Below, piece after piece: positions 12,479-23,538 of a stretch of DNA of 64,000 nt. The number at the start of each line of letters is the position of its first letter. Within the stretch, counting starts at the first letter, position 1. The DNA lies in NCBI RefSeq assembly GCF_958450345.1, contig NC_088780.1, positions 67,293,533 through 67,357,532 on the forward strand, given 5' to 3'. Under the pieces are notes generated by a model. It made no database searches. It had not been told where the DNA came from and was given only the letters and a program-made list of their open reading frames with translations. The stretch is from Calliphora vicina. Taxonomy: Eukaryota > Arthropoda > Insecta > Diptera > Calliphoridae. The position numbers were made by a program, and so were the translations under genes.

Positions 12479-12826
12479 TGGTGTTTTCTTTTCTGGCATA
12501 AATGATGCATTTATTCTGCCTTTCTTGTGCTCTTACCCTTCTTTGTGCTCTTTTCTGATAAAAATGTAGTTTGGTCGTGTTCTTTTCTAATAATGTTAAC
12601 CTAAAACCCTGAATATATGCAACATGTTTCACCATCAATTTAATCAAAGAGTTTGAAATGCACCACTTTTTATGTAAGCAAAAAGTATAGTTTTATAATA
12701 TTTATAAGCTACATAAAAGAAAAGTGCATAAATGGAAATGATTTTTGTTCTATTGTGATCGTTAAATAAATGGTACAAAATATATGTATATGTAGGCAAC
12801 ATTCTGTGTCAGAAAAGAAAACACCA
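12479..12826. mobile_element. MITE with 17-bp TIRs and TTA target duplication
   Basis: The left end TGGTGTTTTCTTTTCTG (12479) and right end CAGAAAAGAAAACACCA (ending 12826) are exact reverse complements. TTA stands on both sides (12476-12478 and 12827-12829). A 3-bp TTA duplication is characteristic of the PIF/Harbinger superfamily, which makes this a 348-bp non-autonomous candidate. The ORF on the minus strand at 12435-12647 crosses the boundary and is not a gene. Confidence 0.75.
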
Positions 12827-13361
12827 TTAGTTTAATAAATAATTCGATACTTACTTCGATACTTATATGTAAAATTGTTTAATATAAATAGCATTGAAAG
12901 CGAGTATGACTTAATCTGTGGGGATATTCACTCGGTTATTCAAAATTATTTTCGAAAAATCTGGAACGATTGTTGAACATTAAAAAATACAAAATATGAC
13001 ATAATCTTCAGACCTTCAGCATTAGAATTCCGAAAGAGTGCTGAAAGCCTTATATTTATTAATTTTGCCCTTACTATATTTTTTCGCCCATAACGGTTGT
13101 ACATTCTTTTAATAACTATAGTTAAATTGCTATTTTCAACACTATTTGAATTTATCTAATAGGGAATTGAGTAAAACATGTTGTTGGAAAATAAAATTAG
13201 TATTTTAAACCTTATTCTTAAAGCCTTATTCATAAATAATTATTCAAACGTTTATATTAAAATTCTGTTTTACAAACCTTTGAAAAATTTTAAAACTGTT
13301 TATGAATATTGGGCAAAGAGTTTAGACTACTGAACTGTAGCCGAACAACCTGTATTCGGGC
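12827..13361. other. Gene-free AT-rich stretch
   Basis: I see neither coding segments nor terminal repeats. It lies between a MITE and a hAT relic. Confidence 0.35.
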
Positions 13362-14072
13362 TAGGGTTGTCAGACGGCCTGGAATGGCCTGGATTGTCCA
13401 GTTTTTTGTGTCTTGTCCAGTTTCCAGCTAAAACACAATTTGTCCAATTAAAAAATAATTTCTTCCATTTTGCAAAATATTTTTATTTATTAATTAATAT
13501 TTTGTACATAAAATTTGTACAGTTATAGAATTATTATTGCAAATGTATAGTCAGTTGTATTTTTTCCTTACAGTGATTAGTACCTAGCGAGCAACCGACC
13601 GATAATATATCCTTGGTCAGCAGTAAAGAGGTAAAAATACCTCTTCAAAACGCTTGTCGAATAGTCACATGGGAATTTTTTATAATGATGATGAAGACTA
13701 TATGGATGAAGGTTTGTCAGAGGCATATTTGTATTTTATGTATTACATGAATGCATGAATTTAGCCCTAGAAAGTGATTCCTTTACTATCATAAAACTGT
13801 ACAGTGAGTAATCTTTTGAATTGCCTTAAAAATCGGTTAAAATATGGAAGTAAAGTTGAAACTATTTTAAAAAAGATTTCATCTCTCGAAACAAAACCTT
13901 TACAATTAGAAGCAAATCAATTCATAAAAAATGATATTGCGTACTTAGAGCAATGATATGATTTCGGAGACGAATCATTTTACAACAAAATTAAATTTTT
14001 AAATTTAAAACAATCCCTTTTATCGTGGGATAAGTTATCAAAGCTTCCAAAGTTTTAGAAATATCAAATATA
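13362..14072 (+). mobile_element. Decayed hAT-like relic
   Basis: The left edge AGGGTTGTCAGACGGCCTGG resembles the TIR (CAGGGTTGTCAGAT) of the complete hAT at 23539. At 13805-14060 the plus strand reads, with stops, like the C-terminal half of a hAT transposase (NCLKNRLKYGSKVE, then ALEYLE-type wording and SLLSWDKLSKLPK). No right end was found, because a jockey element has its 3' tail at 14072. The assignment rests on wording and the TIR-like edge only. Confidence 0.4.
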
Positions 14073-15611
14073 ATTTTTTTCAGTTTCTTTTTTCTTTATT
14101 GAATCTTTCTTATTAGAAATTTACAAATAAGTATTCAAATCTTAACCTAAACTAAAACTAAAGTTGTTATTGCCGCTGCAATATCCAACATGAGTGCTCG
14201 TTAAATGATTATCTGGCCAGATCCAGTGTTTCCAATCGCCTCAGTCGTCTATGACCCTTAAATGACAGCAACTCCCTGGCGAGGGGGTTTGGATGATCCA
14301 TTAGTTTTGAAATGTATTTTAGACTGGAGAGTTTGATATCCTCACGTATTATGGGGACATTGAGATCCCTATGGATATTACTATTGCGAATGTACCATGG
14401 GGCACCTGTTACTGTCCTTAACAGTGCTGACTGCTTTCTTTGCAATTTTTCAACGTTAGATGAGGAGGCTGTTCCCCATAGCTGAATGCCGTATAGCCAT
14501 ATCGGTTTTATAATTGTTTTGTACAAAAGCACTTTGTATTCCAAGTCTAGAGCAGAGCGTGGGCCAATTAATCAGTACAGTTGGACTGACTTTAATTTTA
14601 TTTGCGTAACCTTGGCTTCAATATGGTGGGACCATGTTAAACGGCGATAAAGATGGATACCGAGATATCGCACATGGCTCTGTTCTGGGATTTTGATATT
14701 ATTTATCTGTATGGATATTATTTATCTTATATGTAACGTGAATACATTTTGTTGCATTGACCTTAATTTTCCATTTGTCCAGCCATTTTTCCAAATCGCC
14801 GATGTGAGACTGGAGTTGTTGAGAAGCTATTACGGGGTTTTCATGTGTACTTAAAAAAGCGGTATCATCCGCAAATGTAGATGTGTGAGTCAGTGCGCTC
14901 GTGGGCATATCTGCAGTATATAAAATATATAGGAACGGCCCTAGAATACTTCCCTGTGGTACACCAGCGGATATTTTTCGACGTGTTGAGATCACATCCT
15001 TTGATCTGATTTGGAAAGATCTTTCTTGTATGTAATTTTTAAGCAGTTTATGTACGTTCGCAGGTAGTAATCTAGTAATTTTGTGTATTAGTCCATCGTG
15101 CCAGACTTTATCGAAGGCTTGAGATATGTCAATAAATAATGCGGAACAATACTGCTTGCTCTCGAAGGTTTTCCGAATACGTGTAGTTATCCGATGTACC
15201 TGTTCGATAGTACTATGTTTCCTTCTGAAACCAAATTGATGGTCAGGAATAATGCAATTTTCGTCAAGGTGCACTATAAGTCTCTCAAGTAACAACTTTT
15301 CAAAAAGTTTTGAGAATATTGACAATAGGCTAATGGGACGGTATGATGTCACTTGAGTGACATCTTTTCCCGGTTTCGGTATCATAACTATATCAGATAT
15401 TTTCCATGAGGATGGGAAATATCCAATACGTAGTATTGAGTTAAATATGAACAAAATAATTCTCAGTGCTGAGTTGGGCAGATTACTTATCATCGTGGTA
15501 GTAATTTTATCTATACCAGGTGATTTTCCAGCCTTAAGACCTTTGACCGTCGTCCTCACGGCTGAGAACCGGAATTTTAGTGGGGCTGGCACCACATTAT
15601 TTATGACATTA

Positions 15612-16743
15612 TCTATATATATAAAAATGGATGTTTGTATGTGGGTATGTATGTATGTATGTATGTATGTATGTATGTATGTATGTATGTATGTTCCGAA
15701 TGAACTCAAAAACGGCTGGACCGATTTTGATGAAATTTTCAGGGAATCTTCAGAATAGTCTAGCGGGTAACACTGTAAGGTCAGATTTTTGATTTTCGGT
15801 CTGTGGGCGGAGGGGCGTGGCATTATCAAATTTTTACATTATACCGCTAATGCCATCTATATATATAAAAAACGGCTCCACCGATTTTGATGAAATTTTC
15901 AGGGAATCTTCAGAATATCCCAGCGGGTAACACTGTATAGTCAGATTTTTGATTTTCGGTCTGTGGGCGGAGGGGTGTGTAAAAATCTAATTTTTACATT
16001 ATACCGCTAATGCCCTATCTATCTATCTATCTATATATATAAAAATGGATGTTTGTATGTGGGTATGTATGTATGTATATATGTATGTTCCGAATGACCT
16101 CAAAAACGGCTGGACCGATTTTGATGAAATTTTCAGGGAATCTTCAGAATATCCTTGCGGGTAACACTGTAAAGTCAGATTTTTGATTTTCGGTCTGTGG
16201 GCGGAGGGGCGTGGCAAAATCAAATTTTTACATTATACCGCTAATACCATCTATATATATAAAAAACTTCTGGACCGATTTTGATGAAATTTTCAGGGAA
16301 TATTCAGAATTTCCCAGCGGGTAACACTGTATAGTCAGATTTTTGATATTTGGTCTGTGGGCGGAGTGACGTATAAAAGTCCAATTTTTACATTATACCG
16401 CTAATGCCCTATATTTCATAAAAATGGATTTGTGTATGTACGTTCCGTATGGATTAAAAAATGGCTGGACCGATTTTGATGAAATTTTCAGGGAACCTTC
16501 AGAATAGCCTGGCGGGTAACTGTGATAAACAATTTTGTTTACTCTTGCATATTAGGTGCATGAATAAGAAATTTCCATACTGAATTTTTTAATTCATCGG
16601 AACCAGCCGAAATGCTACTACATGTATTAACATTGAAGTTTGGTTCTCGACTTTGTCTAACACTGTACATTAAAATCGAGATCGAGATGCAATATAAAAC
16701 AGATGTTTTCTAAAGGCCAGCAACGCGGACCGGGTTCAGCTAG
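15612..16743 (+). mobile_element. Helentron-like (HINE) element 1
   Basis: It begins TCTATATATATAAAAATGGA after an A and ends in GGGTTCAGCTAG before a T, with no target duplication. That matches Helitron-type insertion between A and T. The 3' end has a GC-rich hairpin-prone segment (CCAGCAACGCGGACCGGG) just before CTAG. Inside are five degenerate tandem units containing ACCGATTTTGATGAAATTTT (near 15720, 15880, 16115, 16275 and 16470), most with their own CTATATATATAAAA start. No Rep/helicase coding was seen, so it is non-autonomous. The same 3' end recurs at 63485. Excision restores the jockey-A ORF2 frame. Confidence 0.85.
15645..15694 (+). repeat. (GTAT)n microsatellite inside HINE 1
   Basis: About twelve GTAT units follow the element start. 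A microsatellite close to the 5' end is usual in dipteran Helentron-associated elements. A shorter GTAT run recurs in the third internal unit near 16065. Confidence 0.9.
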
Positions 16744-17963
16744 TCTCTAATATATGAATTTGTATCATTTGGGGTAAATACATTCTCCAAGTGATTGGCA
16801 AATGCTTCGATTTTTTCTGAAGTATTTTTTGGCCATTCTCCGTTCTGAAGGCATATGGGCGACTCATATACAATAGGGCATTGCATATTTTTCACAGCTT
16901 TCCGGAGGCTATATTCTGTGTTCTTAGTAGGGTCTAAGTTTCTAAGATAATTTCTCAGGTTAGATTCTTTATTAATCTTTAAGGCGACGTGAAGTCTTCT
17001 TTGGCACTGATTAAGTTTAGCCTTTACGTTCGGAGATCGCGATTGTTGCCATTGACGTCTGAGTGTTCTCTTTTCTTTGATAAGAGACTCAATGTTTTTA
17101 GGACATTTTGAATGTCTGTAATTCCCCAGGGTGACTGGGGGCGTGGACACTTTAACGGCGTTTGTTAAAATGTCTGTAAATATATCGACAGCGGATTGTA
17201 TCTCACACTCATTTTTCAATGAGATGTTTTGTGGCAAGTGTGAGCTAACATACATTTTATACTTTAACCAGTTCGTTTTCTTGTTAGGGAAACAAGAGTA
17301 AGAGTTTTCCAATTTACTTGGAACTGCTAATAACGTTAAAACTGTAGGCGAGTGGTCTGACGAGAGGTCCAGCGAAGGGATCACTGAAATAAATTCTCGT
17401 TTTATATTCTTGATTACAGCGAAGTCAATTAGATCGGGAATCTTATTGAGGTCTGTAGGCCAATAAGTAGGTTGGCCACTAGATATGGCATCTAGTCTGT
17501 TAGACGATATTGCTTCTAACAGTTGCCTCCCTCTATGAGTAATAAGGCGAGAGCCCCAAAATGTATGTTTTGCATTGTAATCACCAGCTGCTATAAATCT
17601 TGGACCTAGAGTTCTAAAATATTCGAGAAACTGCTCTCGATTAATATTATACCTAGGAGGACAATATATTGAAGATATTGTAACTCTACCATCAGGTATA
17701 TTTATAGATGTGGCCTGGATGTGATCCGTTTTATATTCTGGCATTGGGAAATGTCTAATATCCTTTCTCACTAATATAGCTGTTCCACCACAAGCTCTAC
17801 CACTTGGATGTTTTGTATCATAAGTATCCGTTAATTCTGAAACAGTTCTTTATGGTAAAGTGTGTTTCAGAAACGAGTAGTACATCAATTTCCTGAAGGT
17901 GGAGAAATTGTTGTACTTCATTCTTATGTTGGCTAAGGCCGTTAGCATTCCAAAAACAAATTC

Positions 17964-19666
17964 TTAGAGAATTAATTTTTTATTTAGCAGGATCTGCATG
18001 AGCATGCTTTGATTCTGCATCAATTGTTGAAACATATTTTGCATGTTCGTCATGAAACTGTTCATGGTTAGAATTATATTCTCAATAGAGCTTTGAGAGT
18101 TAGTGTCGGGTACTGGTACACCCTCTTTTAATGCATGTGCATATGAAAATAATGGGGTATTATTTCCATTGCTTCTTTTCATTTGGGTAACTGAACCCTC
18201 ATTTGTCGTATTGGCATACGATTATCATTTATGATGCCTCTATATTCAGCACTAGAAGCACCAGTGTTTGTTTTCATTTGGGTAACTGAACCCTCATTTG
18301 TCGTATGGGCATACGATTTGTTTTGATTATTGTTTTTTATGATACTTCTATATTGAGCACTAGAAGCATCAGGAAGGCTTGGAAAGTTAGAAGCCGTATA
18401 TTGAGCATATAAAGGTCTTCTTGCCTTCGTTGATTCCTGTATGCGTAGGAATACTGGGAATCCCCGGTAGTTTGCGGTGTGATTTTGACCACAGTTACTA
18501 CATTCTTGACTTTAATGAATATCTCCACATCTTACACATACAGAAGGTAATTTGCAGAATGTTCGGAACTCTTGGCAATTAAGGCACTGAGGTGGACCTT
18601 TGCGCTTAATTGGTTCTTCTACAATTATTTTACGATTAAGAAGATATCTTAAACCGTATATTGGATGAGTGTCACCCTTTTTCTTTAATTGAGAAGAGTT
18701 GAAAGTGATTTCAACTCTAAAAATTGGTTGAGGAATTTTATTCTTATTTATTATGTTGTGAATGGACTTCACTTCAAAGCCTTCAGACTCTAGCGCCCTT
18801 TTAATATCATCAGTTGGCTCAGAACTATCTATAGCTTTGATGACTACTGTCAAACCTTTTGCACTTTTCAGTTGATATGTATAATAGTTTCTTTTCTCGG
18901 AATCGAAATTATCAACAATCATTCTGAAATTTTTTTCCGAATAAGTTCGTACCTTTGTCTCTTGAATATTTCCTTTACGTAGAGAGACCACGTGGAAATT
19001 CTCCTTACCTACAAGTTGGGACAATTTGTTCACCAAAGCATTTGTAGAAGGTTCGCGCAAATATAGAGGAGGTGGCTTATAGTCTTTTACAGGCTTTGCG
19101 GGTTTTTCCTTACTTTCTTGATTGTCAAGAATTGCAAAACGATTTTGACTTACCGGATTTTTCTTCGCCTGTTTTGGATTTTGTTCCAATTTTGATGTCC
19201 TAGGACTGGACTTGCGTTTAGTTATAGTGATGTAACGGTCCATTCCTGTTAGGATTTTTCCCGTATTTTTCACTATACTTCGAGTATTTTTTGGTATGGC
19301 ACCAGTATTTTTTAATGTAAAACTCGATTGATTTTGCTTATCATTACCGGTTTTTATAGAGTTAATATTTTCATTACTTCTATTTGTGACATTGATCACA
19401 GTAGCATTACTATTTTCAGCAACCATTGGAGTTGTTGTTTGTTTTTCTATAATTTCTTTTATATTGTCTTCTACACAATTGTTTTGTTTTGGCGCACTAG
19501 AGAGTGGAGATCTCTCGTTTGTTGTTGTTCTTACACTTAAATAATTTTTGTGATCTTTTGGATCATATGTATTATTATTGTTGTATGGAGAGCTCACAAC
19601 AATGTATGCATTATTTCCATTGCTGCTGAGCCTCCTTTCACTTGTTGGAGAGTAAGAGAAACTCAT
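17964..19666 (-). pseudogene. Jockey-A ORF1 (gag-like, PRE_C2HC-type domain, damaged zinc knuckle)
   Basis: The start is probably the second Met, at 19666 (MSFSYSPTSERRLSSNG). Low-complexity Asn/Thr/Ser sequence covers the first 120 residues. A conserved gag core follows (PPPLYLREPSTNALVNKLSQ near residue 205, YYTYQLKSAKGLTVVIKAID near 265), and then HPIYGLRYLLNRKIIVEEP. The first knuckle reads CLNCQEFRTFCKLPSVC, lacking the Gly-His expected between the cysteines, so it is presumably a small deletion. Frame breaks lie near 18520 and 18340-18180. The last piece, 18182-17964, has Met-rich repeats (MNSFMTNMQNMFQQLMQ) typical of jockey ORF1 C-termini. In the family this protein binds element RNA. 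Confidence 0.8.
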
Positions 19667-19973
19667 ACACAAACACTACACTCTTTATTTAGGGTTTTAT
19701 TTATGTTGTTGTTTTTTTTTATTACTTTTGCTTTGTTTTTTTTCTGATTGTTAATATTTGCATTAACAAACAGTTTTTTTTTATTTTTTTTGGCTGTTTA
19801 AATCAATATTTAAATATATTTATAAGTATTTAATAAGTATTTAATAAGCGTCCATTCGCTGTTACTTATCTTTGTATATATTTTTTTTTTTTGTATTTAT
19901 CTTCACAATTATTTTATTTATTTGTGAGAGCGATGTAAAACACGTCTATCCACTGTAAACGGCAGAGAAACAG

Positions 19974-20389
19974 TTAATTGACAACAATTGATTCCACTTT
20001 TTTTTTTTGAATTTTTAACACTGCGATCTTTGATTTTTTTACATTACTCCGAAAATTGAACTTTAACCTTTTGAAAGTAAACAATTTTATTTACACAATT
20101 TTAAGGACAATATCTTTGCATTTAAAATGGAATCAAAAATTATGTTGGACTTTGAGTAGTTTCAATATTATGGGCAATTATGTGTATATAATTTTAGACA
20201 ATTTTAACTAATTTTCAAATCGCGATATTTTTGAAGTAGAAAGGGTTTCCGATGATTGATTTGAGGAACCCTCTGCAACCGTAAATGTGTGGTAATTTTG
20301 ATTAAAATCGAATATGTCAAATCCAAAATTAGCAGTTTTCTGTCCGGTTTGATATGGGAGAATCCACTTTTGATATTGAAACAAAATTT
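19974..20389. other. AT-rich stretch between jockey A and a jockey-B relic
   Basis: No recognisable coding segment is present. The minus-strand ORF 20208-20456 has no known domain and overlaps the jockey-B relic antisense. Confidence 0.3.
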
Positions 20390-20860
20390 TAAAATTTGGA
20401 TTACAATTATGACAGCTTGTATTTGACCGCCAAACCAAGTGATCGCTCTCCATCATTGTCTGTTAATAGAAATATGGTAACCAACAGTAATATTTTGGTA
20501 GCACCTGAAAGTATGCCAAGTAATTCATCCCCTAAAGCTAAAACTTACACAGTAAGTACGAACCCAATTGACCCAATTGGGAGCAATACCTAAAAATGGT
20601 CAGTCCAAAAATAGTGCACATAAACCACAAATACAAGTGGGAATTGATAGGTACATTACCGTACTGAAAAGAGGACATAGCCCAAAATCATCAAAAATTA
20701 CCGAACATTTTTACTCCATAAGTAACTATACACTGATATATATCTATTTGTTGAAATTATTGGTATTAGACCGCAAAAGTACCTAAAGGTAAGAAAATTG
20801 ATAGGCAAAATACCGGAAAAAGATTTTCAATTTTGCAAGCAGAAACGGCTGACCTCCCAA
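20390..20860 (+). pseudogene. Decayed jockey-B ORF1 fragment
   Basis: Three short frames read like the middle of jockey-B ORF1: LTAKPSDRSPSLS (20413), VAPESMPSNSSPKAKTYTVS, then GAIPKNG...QIQVGIDRYITVLKRG (20580-20690) and RFSILQAET near 20830. The equivalent segment is intact at 51600-51900 (PESMLAISASET, QIQVGMDRYVTVLKRARSPK). Stops and indels separate the pieces, and neither end of the element is present. It lies 220 bp upstream of the neverland-like exons, in their presumed upstream intron. Confidence 0.7.
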
Positions 20861-21082
20861 TATTACTCAAGTCGTTTTGAAAAACAATCGCGCTTCTCTC
20901 CATATTTGTTAGCAATCTTTCGTTACTTTTTACAAAATTCTCAATTTTTTTTTTAAATTACTATAATTTGGGTATCGAAGCGATACGAAATAAGTTACTT
21001 GTTAGAATAAAATTGTATTCGATTTACTTTTGTCCAGTTTCTGTTATGTTATGATTTTAATTTCAAACCAATTTTTTTTAAG

Positions 21083-21862
21083 GTGGAAGCCATCGGAAGC
21101 CCCGTCAAAACATATTGCAAGAGTTACATTGAAACATTCCATAGAAATTACGAAAAAAATACATGCTTTTGAAATGGACGTTGTAGGTGAACAGGTATGT
21201 TTAATTATAAAATTTTCATTAAGATATTTATAGACGACGATACTGTGTATTAATACATTTCAAAATTAAAATATTATTGGATTCATTCGGTTTGTCAAGA
21301 AATTGTTTCAAAAAATACATATCTTGTTAATCAGTAAAATTATTTGTATTTTTTGAAAATCTAATACAATTTTTGTTTTGACGATGAAATTGTATTATGA
21401 TACATGAGTTTTTGACAAGTATTAATACTTAGTATTGTAGACTGAAAATTATTTATTATTTGTTTGATTACAGATTGGACCATCATATGTACAACTCCAC
21501 ATGAAGTCCCCATCAATGGGACGTATAGAAGTTTTGCAAACAGTGACACCCATTGAACCCATGTTGCAAAAAGTTGTTCATCGATTTTATGCACCTAGAA
21601 TTCTGGGTCCATTTATGAAATTTGTAGTGTTAGGAGAGAGCATTATGGTAATATCTGTTTTAAATTACTAATTATAATAAAAAAAAAACATTATTTACAG
21701 TTTGAACGGGATATGAGTATGTGGAATCACAAGATATTTCGAAAGCAGCCACAGTTAGTTAAAGAAGAAATGTCAGTTAAATTATTTCGCAATTGGTATT
21801 CGCAATTCTACTCCGAAAATAGTCGCCTATTTAGCGAAGCTTATGAAAATATTGATTGGTAA
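21083..21862 (+). CDS. nvd: Neverland-like Rieske oxygenase, last three coding exons
   Basis: Exons: 21083-21194 (enters with the last base of a split codon), 21474-21647 and 21701-21862 (stop TAA). Both introns (279 and 53 bp) have GT/AG ends and phase 0 junctions (GAACAG|ATTGGA; ATTATG|TTTGAA). The upstream acceptor is a T-run followed by AAG. About 148 residues are encoded. Motifs include WKPSEAPSKHIARVTLKHS, QIGPSYVQLHMKS, LQTVTPIEPMLQKVVHRFY, KFVVLGESIMFERDMSMWNH and NWYSQFYSEN. These match, from memory, the C-terminal catalytic-domain end of Neverland/DAF-36. That family is the Rieske oxygenase that converts cholesterol to 7-dehydrocholesterol in the first ecdysteroid step, in prothoracic gland cells. 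The Rieske centre and iron-binding residues would lie in exons upstream, which I could not find. All splice sites and frames are intact, so it is probably a live gene. Confidence 0.75.
21225..21440. mobile_element. Small TIR element in the neverland-like intron
   Basis: The left TTTATAGACGACGATACTGTG...TATTAATAC and right GTATTAATACTTAGTATTG form imperfect inverted ends. The internal sequence (ATCTAATACAA, GATGAAATTGTATTATGATAC) is shared with the larger split copy at 22023-23358. It accounts for nearly the whole 279-bp intron, so the intron was probably much shorter before insertion. Confidence 0.55.
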
Positions 21863-21946
21863 ATTTATTACATATGTATGTATGTTTTTAGTATTAAGAA
21901 CAATAATTTTTATAATGTGTCACGAATGTAATCGCAAAATTATTCA

Positions 21947-21952
21947 AATAAA
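21947..21952 (+). promoter_or_regulatory. nvd: Poly(A) signal AATAAA of the neverland-like gene
   Basis: The canonical AATAAA lies 85 bases after the stop codon at 21860-21862, on the same strand and in AT-rich sequence. It is the nearest such hexamer and a plausible 3' end signal. Confidence 0.5.
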
Positions 21953-22278
21953 ACAAAAAGTAGGTACATATTTGAAATAAATAGATTTTTTTGTAAACTA
22001 TTATTCGAACTCAATTATTTTATTTAAGGTATTTATACAAGGCAATACTGAGTATTAACACTTATCGAATTTAAAATATTATTGATATCATTCGGTATTT
22101 AAAAAAATCGTTTCGAAAAAACATTTATTGTTTACACGATAGTATTAAAATATTTTATTTCTTTGTTGATTGATATTTTCCTGAAAACTTTATTTCTATT
22201 AAATGTTTTCTTTGTTTGCCTTATTTGTATTTATAAATACATACCCGATACATATGAAAATAAAAAGTAAATCAAAAG

Positions 22279-23247
22279 AAGTAAGAGTGCTATATTCGGC
22301 TATGCCGAATCTTATATACCCTTCACCTTTGTTGTGGATGCATCATTATTTTTTATAACTAGTATATAGGTATGTATGTCATTGCCCACTTTCAGCTTAC
22401 AGCATCCTAAATTTATCAAGAACACAAAAAACAACAACAACGCCAAACGAAACAGAACACCAAAAGAAAAAACAAAATACGCAAGGCAATGAAACCAACA
22501 CACATCCAAACATACGTTTAATTGTATAAAAAACAACAACAACGCCAAAAGAAACAAAACACAAAAGAAAAACAAAATACGCAAAGCATGCACATTCAAA
22601 CATACGATTTGTTGATTTTTTGTCAAAAAAACCAACACACAACCAAACAAAAGTTTAGTTGTATAAAAAATAACAACAACGCCAAAAGAAACAAAACACA
22701 AAAAAAACAAAATACGCAAAGCTTGCACATCCAAACATACGTTTTGTTGTTTTTTTGTCAAAAAAACCAACACACAACCAAACAAACGTTTAGTTGTATA
22801 AAAAACAACAACATCGCCAAAAGAAACAAAACACAAAAAGAAAACAAAATACGCAAAGCTTGCACATCCAACCATACGTTTTGTTGTTTTTTTGTCAAAG
22901 CATGCAATACATTGTGTTTTTTGATGAAATTTTCAGAGGTTGTCTCGGATTTTTGCTCATATCTCCGTTATTTATGGACTGATTTTGCTGATTTTAAATA
23001 GCAAAATTCTCGAAAGTATGTCTGACAGAATTGTTGAAGATTTGGATCCCGGAGATATCTGGGGCCTTCAGAAAATTGATTTCAACAGACAGACAGACAG
23101 ACAGACGGACATGGCTTAATCGACTCCGCTATCTATAAGGATCCAGAATATATATACTTTATAGGGTCGGAAATGAAAAATGTAGAAATTACAAACGGAA
23201 TGACAAACTTATATATACCCTTCTCACGAAGCTGAAGGGTATAAAAA
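22279..23247 (+). mobile_element. Mini-me-type element M1
   Basis: It opens GTAAGAGTGCTATATTCGGC with the hairpin TTCGGCTATGCCGAA, then TATATACCCTTCACC. It carries a roughly 130-bp minisatellite, then GACAGACAGACAGACGGACA, the core ATGGCTTAATCGACTCCGCT with GGATCCAGAATATATATACT, and ends in CCCTTCTCACGAAG...GAAGGGTATA. A conserved core between a TA run and GTCY repeats is the hallmark of dipteran mini-me elements (established knowledge). It has no coding capacity. Confidence 0.7.
22423..22900 (+). repeat. Minisatellite inside M1 (about four units of 110-135 bp)
   Basis: CAACAACAACGCCAAA-type blocks recur near 22430, 22540, 22670 and 22805. Each is followed by ACGCAAAGC...CACATCCAAACATACG and a CAAAAAAACCAACACACAACC segment. 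All six-frame ORFs here (for example 22312-22875 minus, rich in Phe, Val and Leu) arise from the repeat and are not genes. The same array in reverse is at 58378-58760. Confidence 0.85.
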
Positions 23248-23538
23248 TAATTCGTATTTTTTGAAAATCTAATACAAAATTTGTTTAGACGATGAAATTG
23301 TATTATGATACTTGAATTTTTGACAAATATTAATACTCAGTATTGCCGTCTATAAATAACTTTACCGATATTTTGATATTCAGGGATTAAAAATTGTATT
23401 TAACAAAAAACAATAATAAAAAAAATAAAAAATAAAAAAAATAATAATAATTTTAATCAAACAAACACAAACTAACATAAGGAACAATTATACTAAACCA
23501 TTATACACCAATAAAACTATTACTTTTCACGTTGCAAT

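Larger units (their letters stand above)
14209..17975 (-). pseudogene. Jockey-A ORF2 (EN-RT), split by a Helentron-like insertion
   Basis: The endonuclease begins near 17975 (LRICFWNANGLSQHKNEV), with LLVSETHF, then a stop near 17830. The main EN-linker frame is 17771-16744 (AAGDYNAKHTFWGSRL, DLSSDHSP). After the insertion (15612-16743) the RT resumes at 15611 with KSPGIDKITT, PISLLSIFSKLFEK, DISQAFDKVWHDG, AGVPQGSILGP and FADDTAFLS near 14890. A near-duplicate 19-bp block at 14695-14732 shifts the frame. The C-terminal frame 14544-14209 has LRTVTGAPWYIRNSNIHRDL. Removing the insertion rejoins the frame exactly at the NSYIRD/NVINNVV junction. It is not functional as it stands. Confidence 0.85.
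14073..19973 (-). mobile_element. Jockey-clade non-LTR retrotransposon A (full length, nested insertion)
   Basis: Minus strand. The 5' region carries AGACGTG at 19947-19941. That motif sits near +28 in jockey-type internal promoters (downstream promoter element), which puts the start at about 19973. ORF1 then ORF2 (EN, RT) follow, and the 3' end merges into an A-rich tail (plus-strand T runs) at about 14073-14100. A Helentron-like element occupies 15612-16743. The ORFs have several frame breaks. ORF1 has the gag domain found upstream of zinc knuckles in jockey-clade elements. Confidence 0.85.
22023..23358. mobile_element. TIR element of the intron family, split by a mini-me-type element
   Basis: The left end (ATACAAGGCAATACTGAGTA, 22033) and right end (ACTCAGTATTGCCGTCTATA, near 23350) are inverted repeats (GGCAATACTGAGTATTAA core). 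Internal parts match the copy inside the neverland-like intron. The mini-me-type element 22279-23247 sits inside. Without it this copy is about 370 bp. Confidence 0.6.

Noticed and set aside
15645..15694. CRISPR-like or regulatory tandem array
   Set aside because: It is a simple GTAT microsatellite inside a Helentron-like element. No repeat-spacer structure exists anywhere in the window.
18512..19672. Telomeric HeT-A/TART-type gag
   Set aside because: Jockey-clade ORF1 proteins share this domain. The element has an ordinary internal promoter and RT, and nothing indicates head-to-tail telomeric arrays.
21030..21233. Start of the neverland-like exon at the ATG at 21030
   Set aside because: The residues before WKPSEAPS are AT-rich noise, and a T-run plus AAG acceptor at 21081-21082 explains the exon start better.
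22312..22875. 187-residue hydrophobic minus-strand ORF resembling a membrane protein
   Set aside because: It is produced by the M1 minisatellite. The apparent membrane segments are periodic and recur at 58372-58832.
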